A DNA stretch of 64,000 nt from Channallabes apus (GCA_030522415.1 CM060109.1:839001-903000), one strand, 5' to 3'; shown: positions 32,159 through 45,330, counted from the first letter of the stretch. Notes: generated by a model from the letters alone, not told the origin. Translations and numbers: made by a program.

Positions 32159-32797
32159 CTACTGACATTGTTTATAGTTGTAGATATTTTGTATATATTG
32201 TTTTTTTGTTGCACTTCATTTGTTTGTTTGTCTTTTGTACATAATACACTTCGGTTTGGTTTTGGTAATTGTTGTTGTGTCCGTCTTTCATTGCTCCGCG
32301 AAGGTTGCGCAATACCGGAAGTAAACATCATTATCCCTTATTTAGATTTAAGACCCCGAAAAAGTGTAATTAGCTCTAAAATTAAATCTGAACGTTACAA
32401 GCTTGCGACACGAGACACAACAGAACCGCTATATTTAGAGCAGCCAGCGAAGGATCGGACGCACCTTTTTGTATTAATCAAAAATTTTCTTTGACTGCCA
32501 TCAGCCTCTTTTGAAACAAACTCCTTCGTCTTGCTGTTAAAAACATCCACATGCCGAGAATGAAGAACACCATTCCGTCGATATGCTCCATTGTTGTGTG
32601 TTTGTTTGTGGCGCATTTACGATGATTTCACGGCAGTAGAGGCGGCGCAACTATAAAGACACGTGAATAATCCTGCCCACTCTAAAGCGTTACTAAACTG
32701 CAGTGGAAGCGCAAACCGAGCCGAACTGAGCTGAACCGAAGTGAGCTGTACTGAACCGTGCTTTGCCGTACTATGCAGTGGAAAAGAGGCATAAGAC

Positions 32798-33127
32798 ATG
32801 TCTGACGAAGTGAAGCACCCTAAAAGTTCTCAAAAAGCAACACAATCTAAACAAATGCAAGAAGAGATGACAAACAAAGTAATTGATATGTACCAGTCTG
32901 GAAAGTGGTACAAAACCATCTCACCAGGAAACCACTATGAGGGCCATTATCTACAAATGGAGAAACATGAAACAGTGGTGAACCTTCCCAGAATGACCGG
33001 TCTACCAAAATTACTCCAAGAACCCAATGACAACTCATCCAAGAACTCAAAAAGAAATCCCCCATTGTGGCTAAATGAAACAATTCGGCAAAGAAGAGTG
33101 GGCCAAAATTGGTCCACAGCGATGTGA
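32798..33127 (+). pseudogene. Tc1 transposase N-terminal relic
   Basis: The frame reads KQMQEEMTNKVIDMYQSGKW, HETVVNLPRMTGLPKLL and further on pieces of the Tc1 DNA-binding region. The helix-turn-helix matches the intact version at 53935-54357 (EIQEQMRTKVIEIYQSGKG, HGTVVNLPRSGRPTKI), with internal deletions after GN and after PK. The catalytic half is absent. The ATG just after the MITE edge is incidental to the insertion. Confidence 0.7.
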
Positions 33128-33200
33128 AAGACACATAAGTTATCACAAATGCTTGACAGCTATGTAATAGTTTTAGGGGCAATTACTTTTTCAAATATGG

Positions 33201-34344
33201 CCAGGCGGTGAACTTGTCACAGCACTGTATGTTCACACTAGGGAGTCACAAGTCACTCATATTGCATGTAGCGCATGCTGTTAGCACTGGGCATGGCATC
33301 ATTTCAAGTTCAGATGCGATATGGCATATACCAAAATGCAAACTTTACAACATATACAATGTATGTTTGTTTAAAAAAATAATTATATTTTATATGAATA
33401 TTTATTTGTATGAAAATGTTATTTGAGTATCTCATCTCCACTCTCTGATAAAGTTTTGGTGGTGTACTACAAACAGTGGAAAACCTCTTGGAGTTGGAGA
33501 TAATAGATACTGCAACTGAGAAATGAGAGAAGACACTGAAGGAGGCAGTCAGTATGACTTAATTAACTCAATTAAAAATTGAACACATAGAAGAAGAAGA
33601 AGAAGAAGAAAGTGGGAATGCGATGCTACCAGGAGGACCAATCACAGATGTTGCTGTGTGTAAAGTACATCAGGCTACATAGTGCGGTCCAGAAGAAGCA
33701 TTAACAGCTTATTTACAGAACTGTGGATGTTCAACATAAATTTATTTTAAAAATGATGTGGTGACATTTTGTGTAAGAAAATGTATGTACTGTGACATGC
33801 ATGGAAGTCTCCAGTATCAGTGCTATGTAACAGTGTTAGAATTACATTTTCCAGGCTTTTCTGTCTTTGTTCCCCCTCTGTTAATGAATTATTGCACAGT
33901 CGTCTATATGGTGTTAAAGCCTTTCTACAGTAGCACTTCTTAATACCTTCCACTGCAATACTGTCTACAGCTTGTATCTGAATGGATATTCATGCAGCTT
34001 CCCCTCTTTGTTCTCCTTAGAAAATGTTAATTATCTTTGCTCTTTGATGTAACATATGTATGTGACACACAGCATTTGGCTCAAAACTTAAATACTCAGG
34101 AACATTCAGGCACTAAGCATGCCTATTGTGTGTGTGTGTGTGTGTTTGTGTGTGTGTGCGCACTGACTGGGGAAAAAAGTTTGTGCTTCTTTATAGTTTC
34201 TCAATAACACGACAATCTCCAACTTTTTTATTTTCTTTTTAACTGAACAGAGACTGGTGAACAAGTGTTTATATTATAAGTGACAACAGGAACTCATTTA
34301 TTTCATGGATTAATAAATAAAAAAAATTAACTTAACATTTATTG
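33201..34344. other. No gene recognised; two simple repeats
   Basis: Sequence without recognisable coding or transposon structure. An (AGA)n run lies at about 33592-33612 and a (TG)n-rich run at about 34128-34160. Confidence 0.5.
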
Positions 34345-35090
34345 CCCTGACATCAGTAGTGATGAAGTGCTTTGAGCAGCTGGTCAGAGACTTCATCATC
34401 TCTCATTACCTGACACACTAGACCCATAGCAGTTTGCATACCATCCAAACCGGTCAGTAGATGATGCCATTTTACACCTTCTACACTAGGAAGAGGATTT
34501 ATGTTAAAATGCTCTTTGTCAACTGCAGTTCAGCGGTTAACACTAAAATTCCCTTCACACTCACAACCAAGCTGGAGCGCCAAGCTCCAGCCCATCTCGG
34601 CCCATAAGACTCGGCCCATCTCTGTGTCAGTAGATGTCTAATTTCCTAACTGGTAGACCACAGGCAGTAAGGCTGGGCAGACATCTCTATAGAGTGGACA
34701 GCTTCAGATACCTTGATGTTCACATCACACAGGATCTGTCATGGTCATGTCACATCAACACTGTCGTGAAAAAGGCCTGTCAGTGTCTCTACCACCTCAG
34801 ACACCTGAGAGACTTCAGACTGCCATCCAAGGTGCCTAGGAACTTTAACTCCTGCACCATGCAGGACAGAAAAGCTCTAAAGAGGCTGGTGTGATCAGCT
34901 GAGCGCATCATCCTCACTGAGCTCACAGACCTGCACTCAATCTAGAGCAAGTGGTGCTGGACCAAGCTCAGAAAGATTGTGATGGACCTCAGACACCTCA
35001 GATAACACTTCTGAAGACCAACACAGAGAGACATGAAGAGAAGCTTCTTCCCGCAGGCTATACAGATCCTCAACCAGGACACCACATAGG
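34345..35090 (+). pseudogene. Non-LTR retrotransposon relic, reverse transcriptase C-terminal half
   Basis: The plus strand shows VMKCFEQLVRDFIISHYLTH (34358), then, after frameshifts, LTGRPQAVRLGRHLYRVDSF, RYLDVHITQDLSWSCHINTV and LYHLRHLRDFRLPSKV (34640-34850), and near the end RDMKRSFFPQAIQILNQD. Order and motifs match one fish non-LTR group whose proteins end in a NSF-PQAIRLLN segment, perhaps the same group as 480-715. Catalytic boxes are deleted. Confidence 0.55.
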
Positions 35091-36440
35091 ACTTACTGAT
35101 ACGTATGGCTTTGTTCCCCTTTATGGATCTCTGCCTTGCTATGGCAAAGGGGCTTGCGTAGTTCAATGGAGCTATGAGCTATGCCGTGCAGGACCACCCA
35201 AGACGGACAGATCAAAGCAGAGAGCTCTAACAAAATGTGATCCACTGGAGAAGGAAATGGCAACCCACTCCAGTATCTTTGCCATGAAAACCCCATGAAC
35301 AGTACCAAAAGGCAAAAAGATACGACACTGGATGATGAGCCCCTCAGGTCGGAAGGTGTCCAATATGCTACTGGGGAAGAGCAGAAAGTGGATGTATGGA
35401 TGTGTGGATGTATCTGGTGGTGAAAGGAAAGTCCCATGCTGTAAAGAGCTTTACTCCATAGGAACCTGGAATGTAAGATCCATGAATCAAGGCAAGCTGG
35501 ACGTGGTCAAACAGGAGATGTACCGCATATTATGAAAACTACAGCTGGGGCAGAGCTTTTTCTTACAAAGCCCCAAAATTAAGGAATAGTCTTCCAAATA
35601 GTGTTCGGGACTCAGACACAGTCTCAGTGTTTAAGTCTAGGCTAAAAACCTATTTATTTAGCCAAGCTTTTTTATATAGATAGATTTGCCTTAGGTAAAG
35701 GAGCAGATCTGGGGGACTCATGGATGTAGAGTATTATGGTGAACTGATATGTTTAGATGCTGTCCCCACTCTCATTTGATCACTCAGGTTTGTTGATGGT
35801 GAGGTGATTGTTTGCTTTACATCTCAAGGAGCCCTCATGTTTGTGTTTCCTTCTGGCTCTCCCTTTTAGTTATGATGTCATAGTTAGTCCTGCCGGAGTC
35901 TCTGCTTGCACTCTACAGTAAATATACATTCACATTATATGACTGTGACCATACCTAACTGCCATCTCTCCTCTTCTTCCCTTTCTCCCCCTCTTTCTCT
36001 TCCCTCTCTCCCCCGTCTCACCCCTTTCACTCTTTCCCTCTCTCTCTGTCGAGCTACACATGTCATTCCTAAGCTTCCAGTGATCCAGACTCCCTCTGCC
36101 CTCCGGACCTGTATGAACCATCCTGGTGCCCCGCTTCTGGTTGGAGATCTCGTCACATGGATGCTCCCATGTGTCTCTTGGGATGTGTCTGGTGTCTGGG
36201 GATGATTCTCTCTACCTAGAAGATGGTTCTGGCCTCGATTGGTGTTGGAAACTCTGGCTGGTTGGTTTCTCTGAGGACTTGACAATTCGATAGTTCAGGA
36301 CTGGAACTTCCTACAAGTCTACCTGAGTCTCCAATAACTACCTGGACTCCATTTTAACATCAATTAGCATCAACTATTATAGCTGAACTGCCCGTCACCT
36401 AACTTCTTCTTCTTCTTCTTTGTCTTTTGGCTGTTCCCTT

Positions 36441-39070
36441 TCAGGGGTCGCCACAGCGAATCATCTGCCTCCATCTAACCCTATCCTCTGCATCCTCTTC
36501 TCTCACACCAACTAACTTCATGTCCTCTCTCACTGCATTCATAAATCTTCTCTTTGGTCTTCCTCTAGACCTCCTGCCTGGCAGTTCCAACCTCAGCATC
36601 CTTTTACCGATATATTCACACTCTCTCCTCTGAACATGTCCAAACCACCTCAATCTGGCCTCTCTGACTTTATCTCCAAAACATCTAACATGGGTTGTCC
36701 CTCTGATGAACTCATTCTTGATCCTATCCATCCTTGTCACTCTCAAAGAGAACCTCAACATCTTCAGCTCTGCTACCTCTAGCTCTGCCTCCTGTCTTTT
36801 CTTCAGTGCAACTGTCTCTAAGCCGTAGAGCATTGCTGGTCTCACCACTGTCCTGTACACCTTTCCTTTCATTCTCGCTGATACTCTTTTATCGCACAAC
36901 ACACCTGACACTTTTCTCCACCCATTCCAACCTGCCTGTACTCGTCGCTTCACTTCCTTTGAACACTCTCCATTGCTCTCGACCGTTGACACTAAGTACT
37001 TAAAATCCTGCAGCTTCTTTACCTCTGCTCCCTGTAGCCTCACTGTTCCTCTTGGGTCCCTCTCATTCACACAAATGTATTCCGTCTTGCTGCAGCTAAC
37101 GTTCATTCCTCTGCTTTCCAGAGCGTCCCTCCACCTCTCCAAATTTTCCTCCACCTGTTCCCTGCTCTTGCTACAAAGCACAATGTCATCTGCAAACATC
37201 ATAGTCCATGGAGACTCCTGTCTAACTTCATCTGTCATCCTGTCCATCACTAGAGCAAACAAAAAGGGGCTTAGAGCCGATCCTTGATGCAGACCCACAT
37301 CCACCTTGAACTCTTCTGTCACACCTACAGCACATCTTACCACTCTCTTACAGCTCTCATACATGTCCTGCACCACTCTAACATACCTCTCTGCCACTCC
37401 AGACTTCCTCATACAACACCACAGATCCTCTCTCGACACCCTATCGTACGCTTTCTCTATATCTACAAAGACACAATGCAACTCTTTATTACGTTCTCTG
37501 TACTTCTCCACCAGCATCCTCAAACCAAATACTACCAATACTCAAACCACAGCTCTGCACATCTCCCTTGTTCTTAAAAATCGGCACCAATACACTTCTC
37601 CTCCATTCCTCTGGAATCCTCTCACTCTCCAAGATCTCGTTAAACAAACTAGTCAGAAACTCTACTGCCACCTCTCCTAAGCACTTCCATATCTCCACAG
37701 GTATGTCATCAGGACCAACAGCCTTTCCACTCTTCATCCTCTTCAACACTCTTCTCACCTCACTTTTACTAATATTTGCTACTTCCTGCTCCACAACAGT
37801 CACCTCTTCTACTCTTTGTTCTCTTTCGTTTTCCTCATTCATCAACTCCTCAAAGTACTCCTTCCATCTTCCCATCACACTCCTGGCATCTGTCAGTACA
37901 TTTCCATCTCTATCTTTAATCACTCTAACCTGCTGCACATCCTTCCCATCTCTATCTCTTTGCCTCGCCAACCTGTACAGATCCACCTCTCCCTCCTTAC
38001 TGTCCAGCCTAGCATACAAGTCCTCATATGCTCTTTGTTTGGCCTTTGCCACTTCTACCTTCACCTTATGGTGCATCTCCCTGTACTCCTGTCTACTCTC
38101 TTCAGTCCTCTCCATGTCCCACTTCTTCTTAGCTAGGCCCTTTCCCTGTATACACTCCTGGACTTCCTCATTCCACCACCAAGTCTCCTTGTCCCATTTT
38201 CCCTTACCTGATGATACACCAAGTACCCTCTTACCTGTCTCCCTGATCACATTGGCTGTAGTTGTCCAATCAACTGAAAGCATCTCCTGCTCACCCATAG
38301 CCTGTCTCAACTCCTCCATAAAGACTACACAACATTCTTCCTTTCTCAGCTTCCACCACTTTGTCCTCTGCTCTGCCTTTGTCCTCTTCACCTTCCTCAC
38401 CACCAGGGTTATTTTACACACCACCATTCTGTGTTGTCTGGCTACACTCTCCCCTACCAACATCTTGCAGTCACTGATCTCTTTCAGATTACAATGTCGA
38501 CACAAGATGTAGTCCTCCTGAGTGCTTCTGTCTCCGCTCTTATACAGGTATGTCACCCTATGTTCCTGCCTCTTCTGGAAGAAAGTATTTACTACTGCCA
38601 TCTCCATCCTCTTTGCAAAGTCCACCACCATCTGTCCTTCTACATTCCTGTCCTGAAGACCAAACCTGCCCATCACATTTTCATTCCCTCTGTTCCCTTC
38701 CCCAACATGTCCATTGAAGTCTGCACCAATCACAACTCTCTCACCTCTGGGGATGCTCTGCATCACTTCATCTAACTCACTCCAGAATTTCTCCTTCTCT
38801 TCTAACACATCCTACCTGTGGAGCATAACTACTAACAACATTGAACATCACACCATCAATTTCCAGCTTCAGACTCATCACCCTATCTGATACTCTCTTC
38901 ACCTCTAAAACATTCCTAACAAACTCCTCTTTCAGGATAACTCCTACTCCATTTCTTTTCCTATCCACACAATGGTAAATTTGAACTCTGAACCTAAGCT
39001 TCTAGCTTTGCTACCTTTCCACCTGGTCTCCTGGACACACAGTATATCCACCTTCCTTCTCTGCATCATA
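36441..39070 (-). pseudogene. RTE-type endonuclease and reverse transcriptase, broken
   Basis: The minus strand reads RRKVDILCVQETRWKGSKAR (39060), GVGVILKEEFVRNVLEVKRV (38950), SYAPQVGC, VVIGADFNGHVGEGNRG (38740; endonuclease catalytic block) and, in the RT region, KSGKAVGPDDIPVEIWKCLG (37720). A deletion near 37540 removes RT blocks around the YRGI motif. The frame then resumes with FVDIEKAYDRVSRED, VGLHQGSALSPFLFALVMDR and the catalytic FADDIVLCSKSREQVEENL (about 37180), ending RRSRGRPKRRFMNAVREDMK. At least three frameshifts. The dense plus-strand open frames here are antisense shadows. Confidence 0.8.
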
Positions 39071-39082
39071 CTGTATACGTAA

Positions 39083-41102
39083 CAAACCCTTGCTATATTT
39101 TACCCTGGCCTTTCCCTGTACAAACCCCCGGGGCCATCTGTCGATTTTCTTAAAGAATTTGGACATCTGGTATCAGACCTATTGATTAACTCTGACAAAG
39201 TGTTGATAGTAGCAGACTTTAACATTCATGTAGATGATGCTAACGATGCTTTAGCACTCACATTTATGGATTTACAAAATTCCTTTGGGGTTAAACAAAA
39301 TATATTTGGAGCAACTCACCGCTTTAATCATACGCTAGATTTAATTATATCCCATGGTATAGATGTCTCTAATATAGAGATCATACTTCAAAGTGATATC
39401 ACAGATCACTCCCTCCTGATATATACTCTACCCGTAGAACAGATTAGCTGGTTCCCCCCACGTTATCAATCTGTTAGAAATATGAATCCCACTACTAAAG
39501 ACAGATTCACAAGTAATCTGCTCGATCTGTCCCAATTTCTTATTAGACCCCTAAATGCAGATGATTTAGATGAAGTGGCTAGCAGCATGGGCACTATTTT
39601 TACCAGTACATTAGACACTGTTGCTCCCATCAGATTAAAAAAGTCAGAGATAATACACTTGCACCATGGTACAACATACTCGCGCCCTAAAGAGAGCAAC
39701 CCGTAACCTCGAGTGAAAATGGAGAAAAACTAAACTAGAAGTTTTCAGAATTGCGTATACAGACAGTATGTCCAGCAATAGACAGGCTCTAAAAACTGCT
39801 AGGACTGAGCATCTTAGCCAACTGATAGCAAGAAACCAAAACAATCCCAGGTTCTTATTTAGTACAGTGGCTCGCCTAACAAAACCTAAGATGCCCGCAG
39901 AGAGTATCCCATCACAGTTTAGTAGTGAAGACTTTATGGACTTCTTTAATGAAAAAAATCAATAATATCAGGAAGAAAATAACGGAGGTTCAACCTCTAA
40001 TAGTATCTCACGATCCAGTTCAGCCTATAGCTTCACATTTAGATTTTAAGTGCTTTACCGGTATAGGACATGAAGAGCTGTATAAATTTATCACCTCTGC
40101 TAAATCAACAACGTGCCTGTTAGACCCAATCCCAACCAGATTTTTAAAGGAAGTGATGCTTACGGTTGGAGAGCCACATCTAAACATTATTAATTCTTCA
40201 TTATATCTAGGTCACGTCCCTAAACCTTTCAAGTTAGCAGTTATTAAGCCACTTCTTAAAAAAATCTAATTTGGACGCGAATGAAATAACAAATTACCGA
40301 TTTCAAACCTTCTGTTCATATCAAAAATATTAGAAAAAGTAGTATCAGCTCAAATATGCACATTCTTGCAGGATAACAACATCCTTGAAGAATTTCAGTC
40401 AGGTTTCAGGCTCCATCATAGCACAGAAACTGCACTAGTTAAGATTACAAACGACTTGTTTTTAGCTTCAGACCAGGGCTGCATCTCATTGCTATTCCTG
40501 CTCGATCTTAGTGCTGCATTCGATACTGTAGAACATAATATTCTCATAGATCGCAAAATCATATAGGTATTCAGGGACAGGCATTAAAATGGTTTAGATC
40601 ATACCTGTCTGATCTGCATGGAGAACCGTCTGGTGTAATGCCAGTGAAATATGGGGTCCCACAAGGGTCAGTTTTAGGACCTCTGCTGTTCTCAATATAC
40701 ATGCTTCCCTTGGGTAACATCATTAGAAGACATGGGATTAGTTTCCATTGTTATGCTGATGATACCCAATTATATATCTCAACAAAACCAGACGAAATAC
40801 CTAAGTTGTCTAGATTAACTGAGTGTGTCCAGGACATAAAAGATTGGATGACCAATAACTTTCTTTTATTAAATTGAGATAAGACAGAGATATTACTTAT
40901 TGGACCAAAAACCAGCACACAACAGCTTTCACAATTCAGCCTGCGCTTAGAAGGATGTACTGTTACTACCAGCTCAGCATTAAAAGACCTGGGCGTAATA
41001 TTAGACAGTAACTTGTCTTTTGAAAATCACATTTCAAATATCACAAAAACAGCATTTTTCCATCTTAGAAATATTGCCAAACTTAGTAACATCTTATCCG
41101 TA
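39083..41102 (+). pseudogene. Copy C ORF2 remnant
   Basis: The endonuclease end is at 39182-39640 (KVLIVADFNIHVDDANDALA, catalytic D and H retained in SDITDHSLLIYTL) and RT from 39768 on, with [47 protein letters not shown] (40660) and [11 protein letters not shown] (40752). Stops and single-base shifts at about 39660, 39955, 40265, 40560 and 40877 break it into short frames. Compared with copy B (one long frame) it is much older. Confidence 0.85.
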
Positions 41103-41229
41103 CAGATGTCGCCATTAAGACTGTGCGTGTTTTCCCGCGAGAGGCCGCAATTTAGCGCGCGGCGCGCCGCGACTTGCCGGAAGCAACATTCGGGAATTTA
41201 AAATAAATATGTTGTGCTTCACCGAATAT

Positions 41230-41243
41230 CCGCCAGATGGCGC
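41230..41243 (+). promoter_or_regulatory. CTCF-like motif
   Basis: CCGCCAGATGGCGC, identical to 48840-48853 and one base from the reverse complement of 26558-26571. Lies 127 bp from the left end of the element. Confidence 0.35.
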
Positions 41244-41800
41244 ATGGAAGGACTTTATCTAAATTCCGGTGTTCCGGGAAATTCAGTTTCCCTATGTGTC
41301 CCCGGTCGCGCGCAGTGCGTGCGCAGATTCAAATCATGACGTCATTCGCTACCTAACGCTGAGAAGGCAAACGAGGATTTTAACAGTTTTTCTCTTGTTT
41401 TAAAGTGTTTTTACGAACTTTTTGAATTAAACAAATACCCTATGCAAAATAATCGAGTGTCTTTTCGCTTTTTTTGTACATTTGAAGATAATTCAGATGT
41501 TTTATGCCGCTGCAAAAAGCTGGTTTGCTGGACAAGTACTGACATTGCGACTTTTATTTCATGTACATTAGCTGTGTGATGATGGATGTGATCCTGATTT
41601 ATTCCAAATATATTTAAGGTTATACTTTGTAATTTATTATAGCATGTAACTCAAGGGTAGAGTGTATACTCGTGATAACCAGGATAGTCTTTTTTTAACC
41701 CACTCAAACATCCAGTTCTATTAAATCACCTGGTTATATATCAAACACACAGGTACAGCAATTATAGGACACCACACTCATGGTTACTCATGTTATTCAC

Positions 41801-41836
<36 letters not shown>

Positions 41837-42368
41837 CTCAGCACCCGCATATGATGGGGAAACATGATATCCTGAAATCCATGATATACTGTATGGATGG
41901 AAACTTTAATAAACTGAAGTTTATTACAAATGTTAACTTTAACTGAAATGAAACTTTAATAAACTGAAGTTTATTACAAATGTTAACTAGGTGAATTGAT
42001 TTCCAGGAGTCTCTTGTTAAAAATAGTGTTTAAAAAAAAACATCATCTGGTAGGGATTTTGGGTTTTCATGAGCTGTATGCCACAATCATCAATATTAAA
42101 ACAATAAAAGGCTTGAACTACTTCAGTTTGTGTGTAATGAATCTAAAATATATGAAAGTCTAATGTTTATCAGTACATTACAGAAATAATGAACTTTATC
42201 ACAATATGATAATTTTTTGAGAAGGACCTGATTCGTGTTTAATTAAATTCTTCAATCATCGTGTTCACCCATGCACTGAAAAAAAGAACTTGTAAGATTT
42301 ACTTGATAAAATCCTCGTAACAATTTGCACACATAGATTTTAAGTAAATTTTATTGCTCCAATATTAA

Positions 42369-43270
42369 GGCTGAATCCCAATTCTGCCCCTTACCCCTAC
42401 ACTTAGCCCTACCCCTCCGTTTGGCGCGTTCACGTGAAGCGGTAGGGGTGTCTCATTTCTCTGTTGGTTGGACGGGTAGGGGGAAGGGCCAGATAGCCCT
42501 CCAAACGAAGATTTTTCGGGACCTCACTTCAAACGAAAGGCTAAGCAAAATTTTCACCATGGCTGCTCACTCGAGCAAGCAGACCCATAAATGTTAATTT
42601 TTGCCATTAATAAAGATTTTTATGACAAGTTTTCATTATATGTATATTGCCTTTAGTCTCGTGTTTGTGTTTATGGTGATGTTCTGTAAAGAAACGTTTG
42701 CAAAAAAAACGCTAAAGTTTGCTAGCGGATAGCACAGATTGCACGATATTACAAATATATATTTTTATGTCACATACACTTTACTGCATGCTACAAACAA
42801 ATATGAAAGTTCAGTAGCACGGCAGTTTGCCGAGCATTTGATAACGCATTGTTTGTTTTGCTTACGGCCATATGTGTACATGTAAATGAACGGTGCTTAC
42901 ACTATTCTTACTTATTGCAACGTGACCACAGTTTTGTAATTTATATTCTGTATAGGGACGGCTGAGGAAACCCGAAGGCTCATCCGTTTTCGTGGTGAAA
43001 ATTAGCAACTTCTTTAAAAATCGAAATACGGCGCAAAAAAACTTTGGGAGTTTGTAATCTCTCTCTTATTGGAATGTGTGATAAACATCGGCGCATGTCC
43101 TCTGACATAACATTAGGAACTAGCGACAACGTATGATGACGTATAAGAGTGTTGTAGTGGTGTCCCATTTCTTAGGGGAAAAATTTAAACCCTTCCCCTT
43201 TCCACTTCGTTTCAAGGGACAAGGGGAAGGGTCGAGGGGTAGGGGAAGGGGTAGAAAATAGAATTGGGAT
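42369..43270. mobile_element. MITE with C-rich inverted ends, TTAA-like target
   Basis: The left end GGCTGAATCCCAATTCTGCC with runs of CCCCTTACCCCTA is mirrored at 43195-43270 (GGGGTAGGGGAAGGGG, then GAATTGGGAT). The site in the sister copy (59640) reads straight through, showing that this block is an insertion. TTAA borders the left side (42365-42368) and TAAA the right, which fits a TTAA-type (Kolobok-like) element with a decayed right tip. No coding sequence recognised. Confidence 0.65.
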
Positions 43271-43990
43271 AAAGTAAAACTCACCTGTAATTGTCAGGTA
43301 AAATCTACTTAACAATTAAATTAACAATAAAAGAAATCAAGTAAAAGTTACATAATTATATTTAATGCACAAAGTAGATTTATTTAAAATAATCAAGTAA
43401 AGTTAATTCATTGTTGTATCAGCAGGAGCCTTGATTTTATGAAATTACTATCATTTTGTTTTGTGAGATTTTCCCTTACTTGGTTTTATCAATTTATATC
43501 ACTCCCTATAATAATGTAAACATTGCTAATTTATGTTTTGGAAAGAAACTTAAGTAATTATTTCATCTATATCTTTCAAAAATCAAACAACTAAAAGATA
43601 ATTAAACAGTTTATTCACCAACCTTACCAAATATTTGTGACATTCACAGTCTAGATACAGGTTGTCTTTTTAATAAAAGTGCATTCAGCTAAATTTTGCA
43701 TCCATAGAAACAGCTGCACGGCACAAAATTGTGTAAAATAATAATAATAAATAAATAAATAAAATACAGCACTCATTTAGAAATAAAATACAGCTGAAAA
43801 TTAAACAAACTGTAGGATAAATGTTAAAACTTAATAGCCCTCTGAAGCAGTGAAGTTGCAACCTTCAAATCAGCACTCTGGACTAGTGCACTTAAAAGTA
43901 TGCCATTGAAACCTTAACGCATTAAAACATTTTAAGCTGAACATGTAAACACAACATGGAAAGACTTGTAGTCAAGCCAAATCAAATGTT

Positions 43991-44275
43991 TTAAGATGAT
44001 AACTTCATCTTTAATGCTTGCACTTTTGGTGATAGTTTAATCCCATCAAGTTCTAGAAGAACTTTCTGAAAATAGCTCAAATGTGTAGCGCAGTGCTCGG
44101 AGCTACTGCCACATTCTTGCAAAATTTCCTCTCCTTCAAGGATTATGGATACACCAACCAGTTCTTCCCCTTCAACAGCACGGACGACAAGGATTTTAAG
44201 AAGGTGCATATTGGCATCACTTCGTCTGTCCCCCTGCATAAAATTTACAAGAAAATAATTTATTTTGAGAAACAA
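43991..44275 (-). pseudogene. Captured C-terminal fragment of a SAMD3-like fish protein
   Basis: The minus-strand frame contains LLKILVVRAVEGEELVGVSI, ILEGEEILQ and, at the end, YFQKVLLELDGIKLSPKVQA then LKMKL before the stop. I recognise this ending from a large family of fish proteins usually annotated as sterile-alpha-motif domain-containing 3-like, in which a late IEG segment is followed by QKVLL-L---KLSPK-Q-LK-L. Only the last part is present and the AEGxx segment is out of order, so it is a fragment, not a gene. It lies within the 5.3-kb TA-flanked element and is absent from the sister copy. The family assignment is from memory. Confidence 0.4.
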
Positions 44276-45330
44276 AAAAAATTCTGAATTGCTTCAACTT
44301 GTGCTGACTTCATTTCACAAAAAATAAAAATAAAAATAATTGATAATAAAAAATGACCATCTCTTCATATACTTCAGATTGTTAAACTTGGGTTAAATTG
44401 CTTTAGCAATAATCTTGCATCAGTAAAACATGGCATGAGATGGCTACACTCCATAGATTACTCTGCACCTTTACAGTGTCAGGAAATCCTATGATGAATG
44501 CTGAGTTTGTATTTAAAGGGTTAGTCCAAACATGAAAATTCTTTCAATAATTACTCAGATTTATATATTCATTTGCATTTATATGCTTCTGTCCAATGCA
44601 ACAAACACTATATTCAAGGTATTAATAAATTGTATAATTAATAAGAAAACAATGCTTTACCAGGCAATCATCAAAGAGATCCTCTTCAGATTCATGTCTC
44701 ATCCCTATGCTTTGTTTCTGTGAAAATATTTACATTGTATCATTACATAATCTTTTATTCGTACAACTACATTTAGGCTTTTCTTCATCTTTTGTAAGTT
44801 TGCCTTTATCCAAAGCAAATTACAAAAGAGGAAGGCATCAAGCATGTCAAGCAGTGCTACTAACACACAGTTTCTGACACCGTTAGAAAAATACAAGATC
44901 GAACAGTGAGGGATTAAGGAAAAAGTGAGAAGCAAGAATCATGTGTGGAAAGATTAAGCATGCAAGGTCACAGGATGACTCTACTTCTTTTTATTGTCTG
45001 CAATGCGATTTAGACAAATTAGAGCTGCTGTCAATACTGTATGAACATATGTACAGGTTCTTTACTCGTAACTCATTAATAAAGTTCGGCTTCAGAAAAA
45101 AAACATTTATTGCTAGTGCTCTTTTACCATTTAATGCTTTAACACAGTTTGTTCAGAAATGGCATCTCACTGGCGAGCCTTTGTCTGAACACGCCATTTT
45201 CATGAGGGGTGGGGGTAAGAAACACGCATCTCGGTGTATTAATCCGCGCTCTTGGTTCATTATTATTTTATTTATTTATTGATTTACCATAGGACCCCTG
45301 CGGGGCTCCATAGGTTCAGGTTTTTACACG

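Larger units (their letters stand above)
29856..32399 (+). mobile_element. Second deleted Ty3/Gypsy element, target duplication AGCT
   Basis: The left side keeps only about 55 bp of its 5' LTR (TGTAGTGCAGCCACATAAGG), then passes straight into gag-like sequence. The right LTR (30752-32399, TGTAGCGCAGCC...GTTACA) is complete but split by a hAT element. AGCT flanks both ends (29852-29855, 32400-32403). The polypurine G run is at 30733-30745. LTR ends and interior resemble the element at 14518 but are clearly diverged. It sits inside the Harbinger-like MITE. Confidence 0.85.
29640..32791. mobile_element. Harbinger-like MITE with about 50-bp inverted ends, target duplication TAA
   Basis: The left end TGGTGCTTTTCCGCTGCATA and the following GTACGGCACGACACGGTTCA are mirrored at 32742-32791 (reverse complement TGCCTCTTTTCCACTGCATA). 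TAA flanks both sides (29637-29639, 32792-32794), a 3-bp duplication that fits the PIF/Harbinger group. Apart from the Gypsy copy within it (29856-32399), about 600 bp of its own sequence remain, with no transposase. Superfamily assignment rests mainly on the duplication. Confidence 0.65.
29374..33200 (+). mobile_element. Tc1 relic, split by a MITE
   Basis: The left arm (29374-29639) includes TATGTGAAAAAGTAACTGTC and matches the inner terminal region of the Tc1 element at 53115. The right arm (32795-33200) holds the transposase N-terminus and GGGGCAATTACTTTTTC, the matching inner terminal sequence. The 3.15-kb unit between them entered later. The catalytic part of the transposase is missing. 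Confidence 0.7.

Noticed and set aside
33591..33612. AGA run as the tail of another RTE LINE
   Set aside because: No RTE coding or 3' UTR sequence precedes it, unlike the GAA tail at 36404.
37568..38512. 314-codon plus-strand frame rich in Ser, Thr and Leu
   Set aside because: Antisense of the RTE endonuclease-RT region; composition is that of a reverse-strand shadow.
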